Source: Bacillota bacterium
Lineage (GTDB): Bacteria; Bacillota; Desulfitobacteriia; Desulfitobacteriales; Desulfitobacteriaceae
Assembly: GCA_021811425.1 (NCBI GenBank)
Contig: JAJZPA010000011.1
Coordinates: 1-35,133 of the forward strand
Direction of reading: 5' to 3'
Length of the DNA: 35,133 bases
Shown: piece after piece, positions 8,654-18,924 of the stretch
Numbering within the stretch: position 1 is the first letter of the stretch
How the letters are laid out: each line of letters starts with the position of its first letter
Notes under the pieces: generated by a model
Told to the model about the DNA's origin: nothing
The model's input: only the letters and a program-made list of their open reading frames with translations
Databases searched by the model: none
Program-made: the position numbers and the translations under genes

Positions 8654-9367
8654 TTATGACATAAACAAGCGGGAATACAAATGTTCATGCTGCATGGATC
8701 TGATTTCCAGACCAGGCAGGAAAGCGCCCAAATCTTCCAAGGTAAGCTCTTGGCTTTTTTCTGCTGATTGCACCATCGTCGCGTGTAACGAAGTTAATAC
8801 CCACTGCCCGTCCTGCTGCCCGAGCGGTATAAGCCTGACAGCGTTATTGACCATTCCCGCTGTCGTGTTGTAGACAAAGGCCAGGCCAGCCTGTTTGCCT
8901 CCTAGGCCGCAAGCCCGGGCAATCAATCCGAAAACCACGGCATGATGGCCATAGACCTTGCCCTCGTTGATTAAGCTTTGGAATTGCGTCAATACGGCTC
9001 CCTGAAATAAAGGGATAGCTGCCTTTAGCATACGTCTCCCTGTTTTAACACTGGCTTCCCTGCTTTCCAGTGCCAGTTTTTGGGCGGCTACAACATGTTC
9101 TAATTCTATGATAGCCGCTAAATCATGGTTTTCTGTAGCCCGATAGGCCAGAGACACGGCCAGACCATCAGAAGTTATCAATTCTTCTAAATAGCCAACG
9201 AGAAACTGCCGCAACGTCTCCTTGGAGTTGATTAATCCCTCTTGAACATAGGTCTCCAACCCGTAGGATTGAGTGAACCCCCCAGTCGGAAACAAACTGT
9301 CGGATATCTGCAACATGACTAACACTGCTTGATCAGTGAGCGTGACTCGGGGCAGGGTGGAGAACAT
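8654..9367 (-). CDS. ureF: Urease accessory protein UreF
   Basis: A 237-residue all-helical protein that bridges UreD and UreG and controls GTPase-coupled nickel transfer. The family start region reads LQISDSLFPTGGFTQSYGLETYVQEG, and the middle has YGHHAVVFGLIARACG. ATG 9367 has AAGG seven bases upstream and overlaps the 3' end of ureE by 35 bases. A later start near residue 18 cannot be excluded but would remove a plausible N-terminal strand. Confidence 0.92.
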   Translation of the reverse strand: MFSTLPRVTLTDQAVLVMLQISDSLFPTGGFTQSYGLETYVQEGLINSKETLRQFLVGYLEELITSDGLAVSLAYRATENHDLAAIIELEHVVAAQKLALESREASVKTGRRMLKAAIPLFQGAVLTQFQSLINEGKVYGHHAVVFGLIARACGLGGKQAGLAFVYNTTAGMVNNAVRLIPLGQQDGQWVLTSLHATMVQSAEKSQELTLEDLGAFLPGLEIRSMQHEHLYSRLFMS

Positions 9368-9788
9368 GTTCCAACCTTCTCCTTTCCAGACGAACCGGTA
9401 TGTTGAGCTTGTTGAAAAAGCTAACGATGGTTTGATCCAACGGAGTCAACACTTGGTTTTCCTCCAGAAAGATCGGAGCATGACGGTTCCCTAACTGGTA
9501 ACAAATCAGGGCCATTTCTTTCATCGTTTGCGGTTCAAAGACAATAGCTTCCGTTTTCGAAAGCTCCACGACAATGATATTCGGTCCGTTTATATAGAGC
9601 ACATCCCCTTGCTGCAGGCGGTTGCAGCTCTCAATGTTGATGCCAACATCCCTACCCTGATCGGTGGTTTTACGCAAAAACCTCTTATCGAGTTCAAACC
9701 ACTCAACGGCTACTTTTTCCACCCGTTTGTCTGAATAATCCATATCGCGCAGATTACCGAGGATCTCTGCTAGAATCACTTCCACCAC
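9333..9788 (-). CDS. ureE: Urease nickel chaperone UreE
   Basis: A 151-residue metallochaperone that gives nickel to UreG. The N-terminal peptide-binding region includes VEWFELDKRFLRKTTDQGRD, and the C-terminal metal-binding half has YQLGNRHAPIFLEENQVL, where the His is the usual dimer-interface ligand. The tail ends HPAPSHAH, so it is only lightly histidine-rich, unlike the long His tail of Klebsiella UreE. It begins at tandem GTG codons after AAGGATA. It sits 21 bp downstream of ureC. Confidence 0.92.
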   Translation of the reverse strand: MVEVILAEILGNLRDMDYSDKRVEKVAVEWFELDKRFLRKTTDQGRDVGINIESCNRLQQGDVLYINGPNIIVVELSKTEAIVFEPQTMKEMALICYQLGNRHAPIFLEENQVLTPLDQTIVSFFNKLNIPVRLERRRLEHVLHPAPSHAH

Positions 9789-9809
9789 TATCCTTATTCA
9801 TGTTAAATC

Positions 9810-11528
9810 TTAAAACAGAAAATACCTCTGGGCCATGGGTAATTCCCGGGCCGGTTCACAGGTCAGTACTTCACCGTTGACAGTCACTTCGTAGGTTTCC
9901 GGATCCACTTTGATATCCGGAAGGGTGTCATTATGAATCATTTGCTTTTTGGTAAGGTGACGGCAATTACGCACCGGTCGGACCTCTTTGGCCAGCCCCA
10001 GCTTTTCTTTAATCCCGCTGGCATAAGCAGCTTGCGACACGAACGTTAAACAACTATGATACTTGGCCTTGCCCAACGCCCCGAACATTGGCCTGGTCAA
10101 AACCGGCTGGGGCGTAGGTATGGAAGCATTGGCATCACCCATTTGGCTATAAGTAATCATACCGCCTTTCAGGATTAATTCCGGTTTAACCCCGAAGAAC
10201 CGCGGTTGCCATAGCACAATATCAGCGACCTTCCCTACTTCCAATGAACCGACATATTCACTGATCCCATGCGTGATGGCCGGATTGATCGTATACTTGG
10301 CGATGTAACGTTTGGCCCGGAAATTATCATTGTTGCCCTTTTCTTCCGGCAGGCGTCCTCTTTGTTTTTTCATCTTATCAGCGGTTTGCCAAGTCCGTAT
10401 AATCACTTCCCCCACCCGGCCCATGGCCTGGGAGTCCGAACTGAGCATACTAAAAACACCTAAATCATGCAAAATATCCTCGGCTGCAATCGTTTCCGCC
10501 CGGATCCGGGAATCAGCGAAGGCGACATCTTCCGGTACTTTACTGTCCAGATGATGACAAACCATGAGCATATCCAGATGTTCGTCGATTGTATTCACCG
10601 TAAAGGGCCGGGTCGGATTCGTGGAGGAAGGAAGAATATTCGGCTCACCCGCAATCTTAATAATATCGGGAGCGTGTCCACCGCCTGCCCCTTCCGTATG
10701 GTAGGTATGGATGGTGCGCCCGTTAATTGCGGCTACAGTATCTTCAACAAACCCCGCTTCGTTCAGAGTATCTGTATGAATGGCAACTTGGACATCATAA
10801 GCATCCGCGACCCGCAGACAGGTATCTATCGCTGCCGGAGTGGTTCCCCAGTCTTCATGCAGCTTTAAACCTATGGCCCCCGCCATGATCTGTTCAATCA
10901 GAGGCTGTTCAAAGGAACAATTCCCTTTCCCTAAAAGACCGATGTTCACTGGGAATTCTTCGGCAGCCTCTAACATCCGGTGCATATTCCACTCCCCCGG
11001 CGTGCACGTCGTAGCATTCGTCCCTGTAGCCGGGCCGGTGCCGCCGCCGATCATGGTGGTAATACCGGAAGCAATGGCTGTCTCCACTTGTTGCGGCGAA
11101 ATAAAATGAACATGTGAATCTATCCCACCCGGGGTCACAATGAGACCTTCCCCAGCGATGACTTCGGTGGCTGCTCCGACCACCATGTTGCTGTCCACTC
11201 CGTCCATCAGGTTGGGGTTACCGGCCTTGCCGATCCCGGCAATTTTACCATCCCGGAGCCCTATGTCCGCTTTTACAATGCCCCAGTAATCGAGGATCAG
11301 GGCATTCGTAATCACGACATCCAAAGCACCCGTACTTCGTGTCGCTTCAGGGGATTGTCCCATACCGTCCCTCAACACTTTACCTCCGCCGAATTTGCAC
11401 TCATCTCCATAAACTGTAGCATCAGACTCTACTTCAATCATAATATCCGTATCGGCCAGGCGCACCTTATCCCCCGTCGTGGGACCATACATATCAGCAT
11501 ATTCCCGGCGCGTTATTTCTAAACTCAT
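9810..11528 (-). CDS. ureC: Urease alpha subunit UreC (catalytic)
   Basis: A 572-residue catalytic subunit hydrolysing urea to ammonia and carbamate at a binuclear nickel site. All key residues are visible at a constant +5 offset from Klebsiella numbering: His139 and His141 (DSHVHF), carbamylated Lys222 and His224 (GLKLHEDWG), His251, His277, flap Cys324-His325 (MVCHHLD) and Asp365 (LSSDSQAMG). The enzyme should therefore be catalytically competent. ATG 11528 lies three bases after the ureB stop, with GGAGG inside the end of ureB. The subunits are separate (alpha, beta, gamma), the usual bacterial layout. Confidence 0.98.
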   Translation of the reverse strand: MSLEITRREYADMYGPTTGDKVRLADTDIMIEVESDATVYGDECKFGGGKVLRDGMGQSPEATRSTGALDVVITNALILDYWGIVKADIGLRDGKIAGIGKAGNPNLMDGVDSNMVVGAATEVIAGEGLIVTPGGIDSHVHFISPQQVETAIASGITTMIGGGTGPATGTNATTCTPGEWNMHRMLEAAEEFPVNIGLLGKGNCSFEQPLIEQIMAGAIGLKLHEDWGTTPAAIDTCLRVADAYDVQVAIHTDTLNEAGFVEDTVAAINGRTIHTYHTEGAGGGHAPDIIKIAGEPNILPSSTNPTRPFTVNTIDEHLDMLMVCHHLDSKVPEDVAFADSRIRAETIAAEDILHDLGVFSMLSSDSQAMGRVGEVIIRTWQTADKMKKQRGRLPEEKGNNDNFRAKRYIAKYTINPAITHGISEYVGSLEVGKVADIVLWQPRFFGVKPELILKGGMITYSQMGDANASIPTPQPVLTRPMFGALGKAKYHSCLTFVSQAAYASGIKEKLGLAKEVRPVRNCRHLTKKQMIHNDTLPDIKVDPETYEVTVNGEVLTCEPARELPMAQRYFLF

Positions 11529-11531
11529 GCC

Positions 11532-11912
11532 TTACGCCTCCATCGTTCCTTTAAATTCTGAAAGAGCAGCATTCCGTATACTCTTGCGGAAAGTACTTTG
11601 AGAACGCAGGGCACCGTTGGTCAGGTTATTTAAACCATAGACAGTCTTTTTGCCCCCAAACTCCACCAAGGTGACGTCTTTTTCCTCTCCCGGCTCAAAA
11701 CGGATGGCCGTGCCGGCAGGAATGTTTAACCTCATCCCAAAGGCGCGCGCCCTGTTAAACTCCAGAGCCTTATTTACTTCGAAAAAATGAAAATGAGAAC
11801 CTACCTGAACTGGCCTGTCACCCGTATTAGCGACCGGCAATGTTACCGTTGGGCGGCTTTTGTTGGCTTCTATACTGATTGAACTCAAAATCAACTCTCC
11901 CGGTATCATCAT
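11532..11912 (-). CDS. ureB: Urease beta subunit UreB
   Basis: A 126-residue structural subunit of the urease trimer. Typical blocks are [70 protein letters not shown] and [12 protein letters not shown]. It lies between ureA (82-bp gap) and ureC (three-base gap). The length is slightly longer than the usual beta subunit of about 105 because of a short C-terminal extension. Confidence 0.96.
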   Translation of the reverse strand: MMIPGELILSSISIEANKSRPTVTLPVANTGDRPVQVGSHFHFFEVNKALEFNRARAFGMRLNIPAGTAIRFEPGEEKDVTLVEFGGKKTVYGLNNLTNGALRSQSTFRKSIRNAALSEFKGTMEA

Positions 11913-11994
11913 GTCACCTGCCTATATCATAAAGTTTCCGCTGAGACGCGTTGAACACAAGCTGAAATATCTAAGTCCGGCTTAAATCTCTCGC

Positions 11995-12297
11995 TTAGCG
12001 AATCGGACGATGCACTGTTACCAGTTTGGTTCCGTCGGGAAATGTCGCTTCCACTTGAATCTCATCAATCATTTCACTCACACCAGCCATCACATCCTCC
12101 GCGCTCAGGATTTGAGCACCGTATTGCATCAGTTCTGCCACGGTTTTCCCATCCCGAGCCCCTTCCTGGATGGCCGAGGAAACAATGGCCACCGCCTCGG
12201 GATAATTGAGTTTAAGCCCCCGTTCCTTGCGTTCCCACGCCAATTTGGCAGCCACATAGATCAACAGTTTTTCCTGTTCTCGGGGATTTAATCGCAT
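11995..12297 (-). CDS. ureA: Urease gamma subunit UreA
   Basis: A 100-residue gamma subunit: [51 protein letters not shown] and [18 protein letters not shown] are all family blocks. The ORF track starts 39 bases further upstream. ATG 12297 is chosen because GGAGGTGA lies five bases upstream and the standard gamma length is 100. The gap to urtE is only about 35 bp, so the transporter and enzyme genes probably share a transcript. Confidence 0.96.
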   Translation of the reverse strand: MRLNPREQEKLLIYVAAKLAWERKERGLKLNYPEAVAIVSSAIQEGARDGKTVAELMQYGAQILSAEDVMAGVSEMIDEIQVEATFPDGTKLVTVHRPIR

Positions 12298-12332
12298 ACA
12301 AGTCACCTCCTCTTCCCCACCCAGAATGTCCA

Positions 12333-13028
12333 TCAAAAAGTCAGATATTCCCGCACATTTTCTTCCTTCATCTCAGCAGTTAAGCCCTGGGCCATGATTT
12401 CCCCCTTTTCCATCACATAATAATAGTCGGTCAAGTCCAAGATGAAGTCCAAGTACTGTTCTACCAGCAAAATTGAGACATCCCCTTGAGCACGGATCGT
12501 TTGAATGGCCTGGGCAATATCCAAGATGATTGACGGTTGGATTCCCTCTGTCGGTTCATCCAGAATGAGGAGTTTCGGTCGGGAAACCAACGCCCGGGCA
12601 ATGGCCAGTTGTTGCTGTTGTCCACCGCTCAGATCTCCGCCCTTTCTGGAGAGCATTTGTTGGAGAACCGGAAACATCGTATAAATATCCTCAGGAATAT
12701 CCCGCCTTTTGTCTCGCTTGGCCTCCAACCCTAATAATAGATTTTCCTCAACGGTGAGTTGAGGAAATATCTCCCTTCCCTGGGGAACGTAGCCTATTCC
12801 GGCTCGTGCCCGTTGATCCGGTGTCTTTTTCGTGATCTCCTCGCCCTCAAATACAACTCTCCCTTCACGTGGACGAAGCAGCCCCATCACAGTTTTCAGC
12901 AATGTCGTCTTGCCTACCCCATTACGGCCCATCAGGGCCACAACCTGCCCGGATGGAACTGTCAGGTCAACCTGGCGCAGCACAATACTCTCATCATAGT
13001 ACACGTTGACTTGTTCAATGTTTAACAT
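12333..13028 (-). CDS. urtE: Urea ABC transporter ATP-binding protein UrtE
   Basis: A 231-residue ATPase of the branched-chain amino acid/urea importer class, LivF-like. It has Walker [10 protein letters not shown] (from residue 34), [19 protein letters not shown], signature LSGGQQQQ and Walker [16 protein letters not shown]; the PTEGIQPSI wording is characteristic of UrtE. The track start at TTG 13058 lies inside urtD. ATG 13028 ([14 protein letters not shown]) gives the family N-terminus and a 14-base overlap with urtD. Confidence 0.93.
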   Translation of the reverse strand: MLNIEQVNVYYDESIVLRQVDLTVPSGQVVALMGRNGVGKTTLLKTVMGLLRPREGRVVFEGEEITKKTPDQRARAGIGYVPQGREIFPQLTVEENLLLGLEAKRDKRRDIPEDIYTMFPVLQQMLSRKGGDLSGGQQQQLAIARALVSRPKLLILDEPTEGIQPSIILDIAQAIQTIRAQGDVSILLVEQYLDFILDLTDYYYVMEKGEIMAQGLTAEMKEENVREYLTF

Positions 13029-13776
13029 TATCCCGCCCCCGTCCCAAATAAACCTCAATCACCCGCGGGTCCTGCTGGACTTTGTCAACTTGTCCTTCAC
13101 AGAGGATTTTCCCTTCATGCATGACCGTTACTTTGGTCGCAAAGTTACGGACGAACTCCATATCATGCTCGACCACCAAAACCGAGCGTTCCTTGGTTAT
13201 TTCCAGCAATAGTTCCCCTGTTTTTTCCGTTTCTTTTTTCGTCATACCGGCAACCGGTTCATCCAAGAGCAAGAGATCGGGATCCTGAATCAATTGCATA
13301 CCGATCTCCAGCCATTGTTTCTGTCCATGGGACAAGAGATCGGCCTGGATGTGGGCTTGATCCGTCAGGCCGGTTTTTACCAGCGTATCGTCTATGGCTT
13401 CTTGTTGCTCGTTGCTCAATGGGGAAAACATCGCTGCCCAAACACCGCGATCCTTTTGCACGGCCAGTTCCAGGTTCTCAAACACCGTTAAGTTCCGGAA
13501 AACGGAAGGCGTTTGAAATTTGCGGCTAATCCCGAGCCTGACGATCTGATGTTCCCGGTGACGCCCAATATCTTTGTGATCTTTAAAGATGACCCGTCCG
13601 CTAGTCGGTTTGGTCTTCCCGCAGATCACGTCAAGCAACGTCGTTTTGCCCGCTCCGTTGGGGCCAATCAGAAAACGCAGTTCCCCGTGGTTAAGAAACG
13701 AACTTAATCCGTTGATGGCTTTGAAACCGAAGAAATCAACGGTGACGTTTTCCAAGGAGAGAATAGTGCCAGCCAT
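13015..13776 (-). CDS. urtD: Urea ABC transporter ATP-binding protein UrtD
   Basis: A 253-residue LivG-like ATPase with Walker [10 protein letters not shown] (from residue 38), [23 protein letters not shown], signature [15 protein letters not shown] and Walker [13 protein letters not shown]. The LSHGQ signature in place of LSGGQ is usual in UrtD. ATG 13776 is preferred to the upstream TTG because AGGAGG is eight bases away. The gene overlaps the end of urtC by about 41 bases. It pairs with UrtE to power urea uptake. Confidence 0.93.
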   Translation of the reverse strand: MAGTILSLENVTVDFFGFKAINGLSSFLNHGELRFLIGPNGAGKTTLLDVICGKTKPTSGRVIFKDHKDIGRHREHQIVRLGISRKFQTPSVFRNLTVFENLELAVQKDRGVWAAMFSPLSNEQQEAIDDTLVKTGLTDQAHIQADLLSHGQKQWLEIGMQLIQDPDLLLLDEPVAGMTKKETEKTGELLLEITKERSVLVVEHDMEFVRNFATKVTVMHEGKILCEGQVDKVQQDPRVIEVYLGRGRDNVKH

Positions 13777-14875
13777 TGCCAAGTCCTCCTTTTGTCATGT
13801 CAAGAATGCTCTGAGGTAGGCGGCCATAATATTTTTTTCCTCGTTGCTGGCCGGATAAACTTTTCAGAAATCCCATAATACCCTCTGGAAAGAAGATTAC
13901 AACTCCGACAAACAACGCCCCGATGAAAAAGAGCCAGGCACTGGGAAATGCTTCACTCAAACTGCTCTTGGCAGCATTGACAAGGATGGCTCCCAGTATC
14001 GCCCCGACCAAAGTACCCCTGCCGCCGATAGCAACCCAAATCGCCATTTCAATCGAAGGAACGATTCCCATCATAGCAGGCGAGATAATTCCCACCTGAG
14101 TCACAAAAAGTGCTCCGGCTAAACCAGCTAAGCCTGCGGAAAAAGCATAAATAAATACTTTATATAAGGCAGGATCATAGCCTGTAAAGCGCGCCCGGTT
14201 TTCACCGTCCCGGATGGCCATGAGCACTCGGCCAAACCGGGTTTTAACCATGGAACGGCAAAGTAAGTACACCCATCCTAAAGTAACAGCAGTGATCAGG
14301 TAAAGCACTGTTTGGGTGACAGGACTGGACAGAGAATAACCCAATATCGTTTTATAATTGGTAAGACCGTTCGTCCCCCCGGTGTATTTCTGCTGTCCGA
14401 TAAACAAGGTAGTGAAAATAATAGCAAGGGCCTGGGATAAAATCGAAAAATAGACTCCCTGAATCCGGTTCCGGAACGTCAAAAATCCCAAAATAGTTGC
14501 CAAGACAACAGGGAGTAAAATGGCCATGCCCAAGGCAAACCCGGCATGCCGGAAAGGCTCCCAAAACCATGGCAGATCATTCAACCCACTCCAAACCATA
14601 AAGTCGGGAAGTTTCCCGGCTGCAGCCTCCAGTTTCAAATACATAGCCATACAATAAGCCCCAAGTCCGAAAAAGACACCATGGCCGAGACTTAATATCC
14701 CAGTGTAACCCCAAATGAGGTCAATGCCCAAAGCAAGAATGGCAAAGGCCAAAAATTTCCCCAGCAGATTGAGCCTAAATCCGGACAGGGTAAGCGGAGC
14801 TACCACTAACAAGAGCACTGCGGCCAGAAGAAAAATCAGTTTTTCTTTAACCAGATATTTGGACACACCTTCCAT
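13736..14875 (-). CDS. urtC: Urea ABC transporter permease UrtC
   Basis: A 379-residue LivM-like membrane permease with about ten hydrophobic segments. Family blocks are [80 protein letters not shown] and [33 protein letters not shown]. The track start at 14959 reaches into urtB. ATG 14875 has GGAGGTGAG four bases upstream and begins [13 protein letters not shown]. It is the partner of UrtB in the urea pore. Confidence 0.93.
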   Translation of the reverse strand: MEGVSKYLVKEKLIFLLAAVLLLVVAPLTLSGFRLNLLGKFLAFAILALGIDLIWGYTGILSLGHGVFFGLGAYCMAMYLKLEAAAGKLPDFMVWSGLNDLPWFWEPFRHAGFALGMAILLPVVLATILGFLTFRNRIQGVYFSILSQALAIIFTTLFIGQQKYTGGTNGLTNYKTILGYSLSSPVTQTVLYLITAVTLGWVYLLCRSMVKTRFGRVLMAIRDGENRARFTGYDPALYKVFIYAFSAGLAGLAGALFVTQVGIISPAMMGIVPSIEMAIWVAIGGRGTLVGAILGAILVNAAKSSLSEAFPSAWLFFIGALFVGVVIFFPEGIMGFLKSLSGQQRGKKYYGRLPQSILDMTKGGLGNGWHYSLLGKRHR

Positions 14876-14897
14876 AAAACTCACCTCCATGCCTGGT

Positions 14898-15803
14898 TTA
14901 ATCAAGTGCCCGGCTCCGGATGGCAAATAATCCGAGCGGCCGCCATTGGAGAAAAGCAATAACTATGCTAAATACTAACACCTTACCGATCGTGGCAGTG
15001 GTCCCAAACTCCAAAGCGGTGTTCAAGATACCGATGGATAAGGCTCCGGCTACCGTCCCAATGAGTCTTCCGACACCACCCAATACGACAACCATAAAAG
15101 CATCAACAATATAGTAGGTACCTAAAGACGGCCCGATTGAACCTAGAAGGCTCAGGGTACACCCGGCAATTCCGGCCAAACCGGAACCAAAAGCAAACGT
15201 ATAGGCATCCACTTTGCGGGTAGGGATACCAAGACACGCCGCCATTTCCCGATTTTGCATAACTGCCCGGATTTTGCGGCCATTCGCTGTATGGTAAAAG
15301 AAAAAGTATACACCGGCGATACAAAAAACGACCATTGCAATAATGAATAAGCGTTTATAGGGGAGTTGAAGCCCGGCCGTTATTCTAAGGCCACCGTTTA
15401 ACCAGGACGGACTGACAACATCTACATTAGGCGCACCAAAAATATTACGGGCCAGTTGTTGTAGGATCAAACTTACTCCCCAAGTGGCGAGCAAACTATC
15501 CAGAGGACGGCCATAAAGAAAACGGATAAGCACATTTTCCAAAAGAAGTCCGACCAGAGCGGAAACCACAAAGGCTAGCGGAATAGCAACGATAAAATAA
15601 AAGCTAAAAAATTCTTTGCTTACGTATTTGATAAAAAAGAGCTGGGTAACATAAGCGACATAGGCGCCAATCATAATCAGTTCACCATGAGCCATGTTGA
15701 TAACTTTCATGAGGCCAAAGGTTATCGCAAGACCCAAGGCAATTAAAAGCAAGATGGAACTGACACTAAGACCATTGAAAATCTGCAATAATAGAGTATC
15801 CAC
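14898..15803 (-). CDS. urtB: Urea ABC transporter permease UrtB
   Basis: A 301-residue LivH-like permease. It starts [38 protein letters not shown], the hallmark of this permease family. It also has [33 protein letters not shown] and [16 protein letters not shown], and the protein is hydrophobic throughout. The gap of 228 bp from urtA is larger than others in the cluster, which often goes with extra transcript or RNA processing for the abundant binding protein. Confidence 0.93.
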   Translation of the reverse strand: MDTLLLQIFNGLSVSSILLLIALGLAITFGLMKVINMAHGELIMIGAYVAYVTQLFFIKYVSKEFFSFYFIVAIPLAFVVSALVGLLLENVLIRFLYGRPLDSLLATWGVSLILQQLARNIFGAPNVDVVSPSWLNGGLRITAGLQLPYKRLFIIAMVVFCIAGVYFFFYHTANGRKIRAVMQNREMAACLGIPTRKVDAYTFAFGSGLAGIAGCTLSLLGSIGPSLGTYYIVDAFMVVVLGGVGRLIGTVAGALSIGILNTALEFGTTATIGKVLVFSIVIAFLQWRPLGLFAIRSRALD

Positions 15804-16031
15804 AGTCAGCCTTCCTTTCTATCCGGGGACTCCTTTTCGTCGAAATTTGTAGCCTTCCCGGCTTGGCAAGGAAAGGCAGAAGCAACCCATAATGCTTATT
15901 CGAATTGATAGAGGCAGGCGCCCCTTTTCCCTGCGAATCCCTGTTGAAGCTCTATTATAAATCTTGTGATCATTTAAGGAGACAGGGACGGGGCGGCCCT
16001 AAAGAAACACTACATAGTATAGTAAATTTAG
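15804..16031 (-). other. urtA-urtB intergenic region with a possible repeat remnant
   Basis: No ORF is visible here. The plus-strand string GGAGACAGGGACGGGGCGGCCCT (15978-16000) resembles the GGGAC-rich dispersed repeat family but is not a clear copy. No strong terminator was found, so transcription from urtA into urtB is likely. Confidence 0.3.
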
Positions 16032-17276
16032 TTATAGTCCTTTGGCCCAATCCAGACCTTTCAGATAGGGATTCGGTTTGATCGGCTGTCCGGAGCTCCA
16101 AATTTCCTTAAACATGCCATCCGGTTGTACTTCCCCAATGCGGACAGTCTTCCAGGTATGCTGATTTTCCGGCTCAATCTTAACTAAACCCTCCGGTGCC
16201 TTGTATTCAATGCCGGTTTTAAGCGCCTCCCGCACCTTGTCGACATCGGTGGTTCCAGCTTTTTTCACAGCCTCGGCCCAGAGATATACGCCAAAATACC
16301 CTGCCTCAATCGGGTCATCAGTCACCCGTTTATTACCATACTTGGCTTTGTACTTCTCAACAAATGCCTTGTTTTCCGGAGTATTTGTTGTTTGAAAATA
16401 ATTCCATACTGCCAAATCGCCGGCCATATTCTCCGCCCCAATACCGCGGATTTCCTCTTCCGCTACACTGACGGACATCACAGTAATATCTTTGGAGGTA
16501 ATCCCGGCATCGCGCAGTTGTTTAAAGAAAGCCACATTGCTGTCTCCATTCAGCGTATTAAAAATAACCTTGGGTTTAGCTGCCTTAATCTTGTTGATAA
16601 TCGTGCTATAATCCGTATGGCCAAGCGGAGTATATTCCTCGCCCACCAAGTTGCCACCTTCGGCTTTTAACTGGGCTTTAATAATCTTGTTAGCTGTCCG
16701 CGGGAAAACATAGTCCGAACCTAGAAGATAGAAATCTTTACCTCTGTTTTTCAGCAACCAGGATACGGCCGGCACAATTTGCTCGGTAGGCTCAGCACCG
16801 GTATACACTATGTTCTTGGAAGACTCCAGCCCTTCGTATTGAACCGGATACCAGAGCAGGCCATTGTTCTCTTCCACGACGGGAAGAACCGCTTTGCGGC
16901 TGGCCGAAGTCCAGCAACCGAAGATTGTGGCAACTTTATCTTGCTGTAATAACTTCTTAGCTTTTTCCGCAAAAGTAGGCCAATCAGAAGCCCCGTCCTC
17001 AATCACAGGAACAACTTTTTTGCCGAGGACACCCCCTGATGCATTGATCTCATCAATAGCCATCAGTTCCGCATCTTTAACTGAGACTTCACTGATAGCC
17101 ATAGTCCCACTTAAAGAGTGCAGAATTCCAACTTTAATCGTGTCACCTGAGGCCTGACTCGGTGCCGTATTTTGGCTTTGCGCTCCGGTTGCCCCACAGC
17201 CGCTTACCAGCAAGCCTAAGCTCAAGGTGATGGCTAAAGCAGGTGTCAGCCTTTTGAACAATCTCTTTTTTACCAT
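16032..17276 (-). CDS. urtA: Urea ABC transporter substrate-binding lipoprotein UrtA
   Basis: A 414-residue extracellular lipoprotein that captures urea for UrtBCDE. A basic-hydrophobic signal peptide ends in the lipobox L23-V-S-G-C27, giving a lipidated Cys27. The mature part has the UrtA blocks [96 protein letters not shown] and [11 protein letters not shown]. The [14 protein letters not shown] and WYPVQYEG strings separate UrtA from amino-acid-binding relatives. First gene of the cluster; ATG 17276 has GGGGAGAC upstream. Confidence 0.95.
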   Translation of the reverse strand: MVKKRLFKRLTPALAITLSLGLLVSGCGATGAQSQNTAPSQASGDTIKVGILHSLSGTMAISEVSVKDAELMAIDEINASGGVLGKKVVPVIEDGASDWPTFAEKAKKLLQQDKVATIFGCWTSASRKAVLPVVEENNGLLWYPVQYEGLESSKNIVYTGAEPTEQIVPAVSWLLKNRGKDFYLLGSDYVFPRTANKIIKAQLKAEGGNLVGEEYTPLGHTDYSTIINKIKAAKPKVIFNTLNGDSNVAFFKQLRDAGITSKDITVMSVSVAEEEIRGIGAENMAGDLAVWNYFQTTNTPENKAFVEKYKAKYGNKRVTDDPIEAGYFGVYLWAEAVKKAGTTDVDKVREALKTGIEYKAPEGLVKIEPENQHTWKTVRIGEVQPDGMFKEIWSSGQPIKPNPYLKGLDWAKGL

Positions 17277-17421
17277 TTTTGTCTCCCCTTTTTCTACATA
17301 GTCCTGATTTCTTGCCGAAAAGATCTCACGTTGTTTTGACTCTGAACTTTGAAGTTACTTGTTCGTATCTTTTTTCCTCTGGCTTGTTCATCACCACCAT
17401 TAGTCCATAGAAATCAAGAAA

Positions 17422-17452
17422 ACGCTTGTCCGGTCATGATCCGAACAAGCGT
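17422..17452 (-). promoter_or_regulatory. Terminator-like hairpin in the urtA leader
   Basis: On the minus strand ACGCTTGT and ACAAGCGT form an 8-bp stem, extended after a mismatch by CGG/CCG around a 7-base loop, and followed directly by TTTTCTT. It lies about 145 bases upstream of the urtA ATG and a few bases after the predicted start site. It could be an attenuator that limits urea-operon transcription, or a dyad protein-binding site. No known riboswitch aptamer was recognised around it. Confidence 0.5.
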
Positions 17453-17473
17453 CTTTGCTTGTACCATTCAGAA

Positions 17474-17502
17474 AGTATAACTTTCGGGTGGCATAAGGGC
17501 AA
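17474..17502 (-). promoter_or_regulatory. Possible promoter of the urt-ure cluster
   Basis: On the minus strand TTGCCC (17497-17502), a 17-base spacer and TATACT (17474-17479) give a plausible sigma-A promoter with start near 17467. The rest of the 17277-17665 gap holds small hairpins such as CTTGGC-TTGT-GCCAAG (17526-17541) whose role is unclear. Confidence 0.45.
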
Positions 17503-17556
17503 CTAGGCTTCTGCCTGCGCTAAGGCTTGGCACAAGCCAAGTTTTCTTTATAAAAT

Positions 17557-17592
17557 AATGGGGCTCTCAGAAGTAAATCTGAGAGCCCCATT
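17557..17592 (-). terminator. Intrinsic terminator after the methyltransferase gene
   Basis: AATGGGGCTCTCAGA and TCTGAGAGCCCCATT form a perfect 15-bp stem with a six-base loop. On the minus strand it is followed by ATTTTAT. It should end the methyltransferase transcript before the urt promoter. Confidence 0.8.
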
Positions 17593-17665
17593 GCTCAACT
17601 TGGCTTCATTATAGTTTCAACCTGCTTATATATCAAGGTTTTTTCAAAAATTATATTGTATTCAA

Positions 17666-18745
17666 TTAAACAGGCTTTGCATCGATATGAAGATTTTCGA
17701 GGCTTTTTGCCTGTTTGGCTGCAAAGATCACTGCAGTATCCGTCACCAAGGGAATGAGATCCGTCGCGAAAAGTTTGACCCGGGCAAGTTCTTCCTGGAC
17801 CCATGTTTGGGAAAATATTTTCCCATTGTAGGTATTGATGAACATGTTTAAATCAAACAGAGCCGCCTTCTCATAGTAATGTTCGGGGAAAAAATCGTGG
17901 ATTAGCAAGAATCCTTCGGGTTTGAGACAATTGGCAGCCCTCTCCAGAACAGCAGGGATCTCATCTTCCGAATAAGCGTGAATTATGTTGGAGAGGATGA
18001 CCAGGTCAAATGCTTCCTGATCAACGGGCCAAGGTTCTAAAATATTAACAGGGCCATAGGTTAAACGTTCTCCGAATCCTCTCTTTTCCATAAACTTCCG
18101 GGTATAGTCCAAAACGTAAGGCAAGTCAAGTAAGGTAGCGGTCAGTGCAGGAAAACGCTCCAGAAAACCGCTGGCCATGGCGCCGGAACCGGTCCCAACA
18201 TCAAGGAGCTTCCCAGAAAGGGGAAAACCTTCGAAAAAAGGAAGAATTTCTTGCACTTTGATCCGGGCTACATTGTCCATAGCGCTGATATATTTCCGAA
18301 CACGCCGGGCAAACCGTTCAGGATCTTCCTCGGACGAACCGTAATTAATCCTTGTACCGGCTTCCAGGCACTGAGCGAGATTTTGCCACCCGGAATAGAG
18401 ATACTTGCGCCACAGAATGGAATCTCCCTGGTAATTGCTCTTACCTTTTACGAGATACTCACTGGCCAGTTTGGTATTAAAATAGTATTTACCGTCATCA
18501 GTCAGCAAGCCCATAGCGCAAAGGGCATGTAGAAAGCGCTCCAGTCCCCGGGGGGGAACATTCAATGCCACAACCAGTTCAGGAGCGGTTTTCCCCCTTG
18601 AGTCGAGAAGACTAAAAACCTCGAGTTCAACGGCCGTAAACAGTGCCTCGGACAACCAATACCCTGTAGCCAGGTCTTCCAGGTACTGGGGACCGTTCTC
18701 CTGGGGATTAAGACTAAAATAGTTTGAAGTCAGGGTTAATCTCAT
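17666..18745 (-). CDS. SAM-dependent methyltransferase, O-methyltransferase type
   Basis: A 359-residue protein with the two-part build of plant/bacterial small-molecule O-methyltransferases. Residues about 25-100 form a winged-helix dimerisation domain (YWLSEALFTAVELEVFSLL, GLERFLHALCAMGLL). The Rossmann domain has the SAM motif LLDVGTGSGAMASG at 180-193, a DLPYVLDYTRKF acidic loop and NIIHAYSEDE, where the His sits at the usual catalytic-base position. The substrate cannot be told from sequence. ATG 18745 has GGAGG 11 bases upstream, and that site overlaps the end of a truncated upstream frame (18752-18895), so the gene was probably once the second gene of an operon. Confidence 0.8.
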   Translation of the reverse strand: MRLTLTSNYFSLNPQENGPQYLEDLATGYWLSEALFTAVELEVFSLLDSRGKTAPELVVALNVPPRGLERFLHALCAMGLLTDDGKYYFNTKLASEYLVKGKSNYQGDSILWRKYLYSGWQNLAQCLEAGTRINYGSSEEDPERFARRVRKYISAMDNVARIKVQEILPFFEGFPLSGKLLDVGTGSGAMASGFLERFPALTATLLDLPYVLDYTRKFMEKRGFGERLTYGPVNILEPWPVDQEAFDLVILSNIIHAYSEDEIPAVLERAANCLKPEGFLLIHDFFPEHYYEKAALFDLNMFINTYNGKIFSQTWVQEELARVKLFATDLIPLVTDTAVIFAAKQAKSLENLHIDAKPV

Positions 18746-18751
18746 TTTTAT

Positions 18752-18895
18752 TTAAACCTCCAAAAGCCCGATCCAGAAATATTTGGCCGCAACCCGGGCG
18801 CTGTACTCCGGTCCGCACACAGCATACGGATGGTCATCAACGGCAACGATAAGTCCCTGAAGTTGAGCCCCGAGCCTAACACTCTCGCCAGAATC
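18752..18895 (-). pseudogene. 3' remnant of an unidentified gene upstream of the methyltransferase
   Basis: This minus-strand frame of 47 codons is too short for the ORF track. It reads as good protein (LGAQLQGLIVAVDD, HPYAVCGPEYSARVAAKYF, ending WIGLLEV), but it has a stop immediately upstream and no usable start codon. Its TAA lies four bases before the methyltransferase ATG and contains that gene's ribosome site, a normal operon junction. I read it as the surviving C-terminus of a lost gene. I do not recognise the family. Confidence 0.5.
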
Positions 18896-18924
18896 TCAGA
18901 TAAATGATTGAGGAGAATCTTAAA

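Noticed and set aside
10269-11109. Several plus-strand ORFs inside ureC
   Set aside because: They are shadows. ureC on the minus strand has every catalytic residue.
17420-17560. A known riboswitch (guanidine/ykkC, c-di-GMP, NiCo or cobalamin) in the urtA leader
   Set aside because: Local strings such as GAAGCCTAGTTGCC look suggestive, but the conserved cores of these classes are not present in order on either strand. Only the hairpin is reported.
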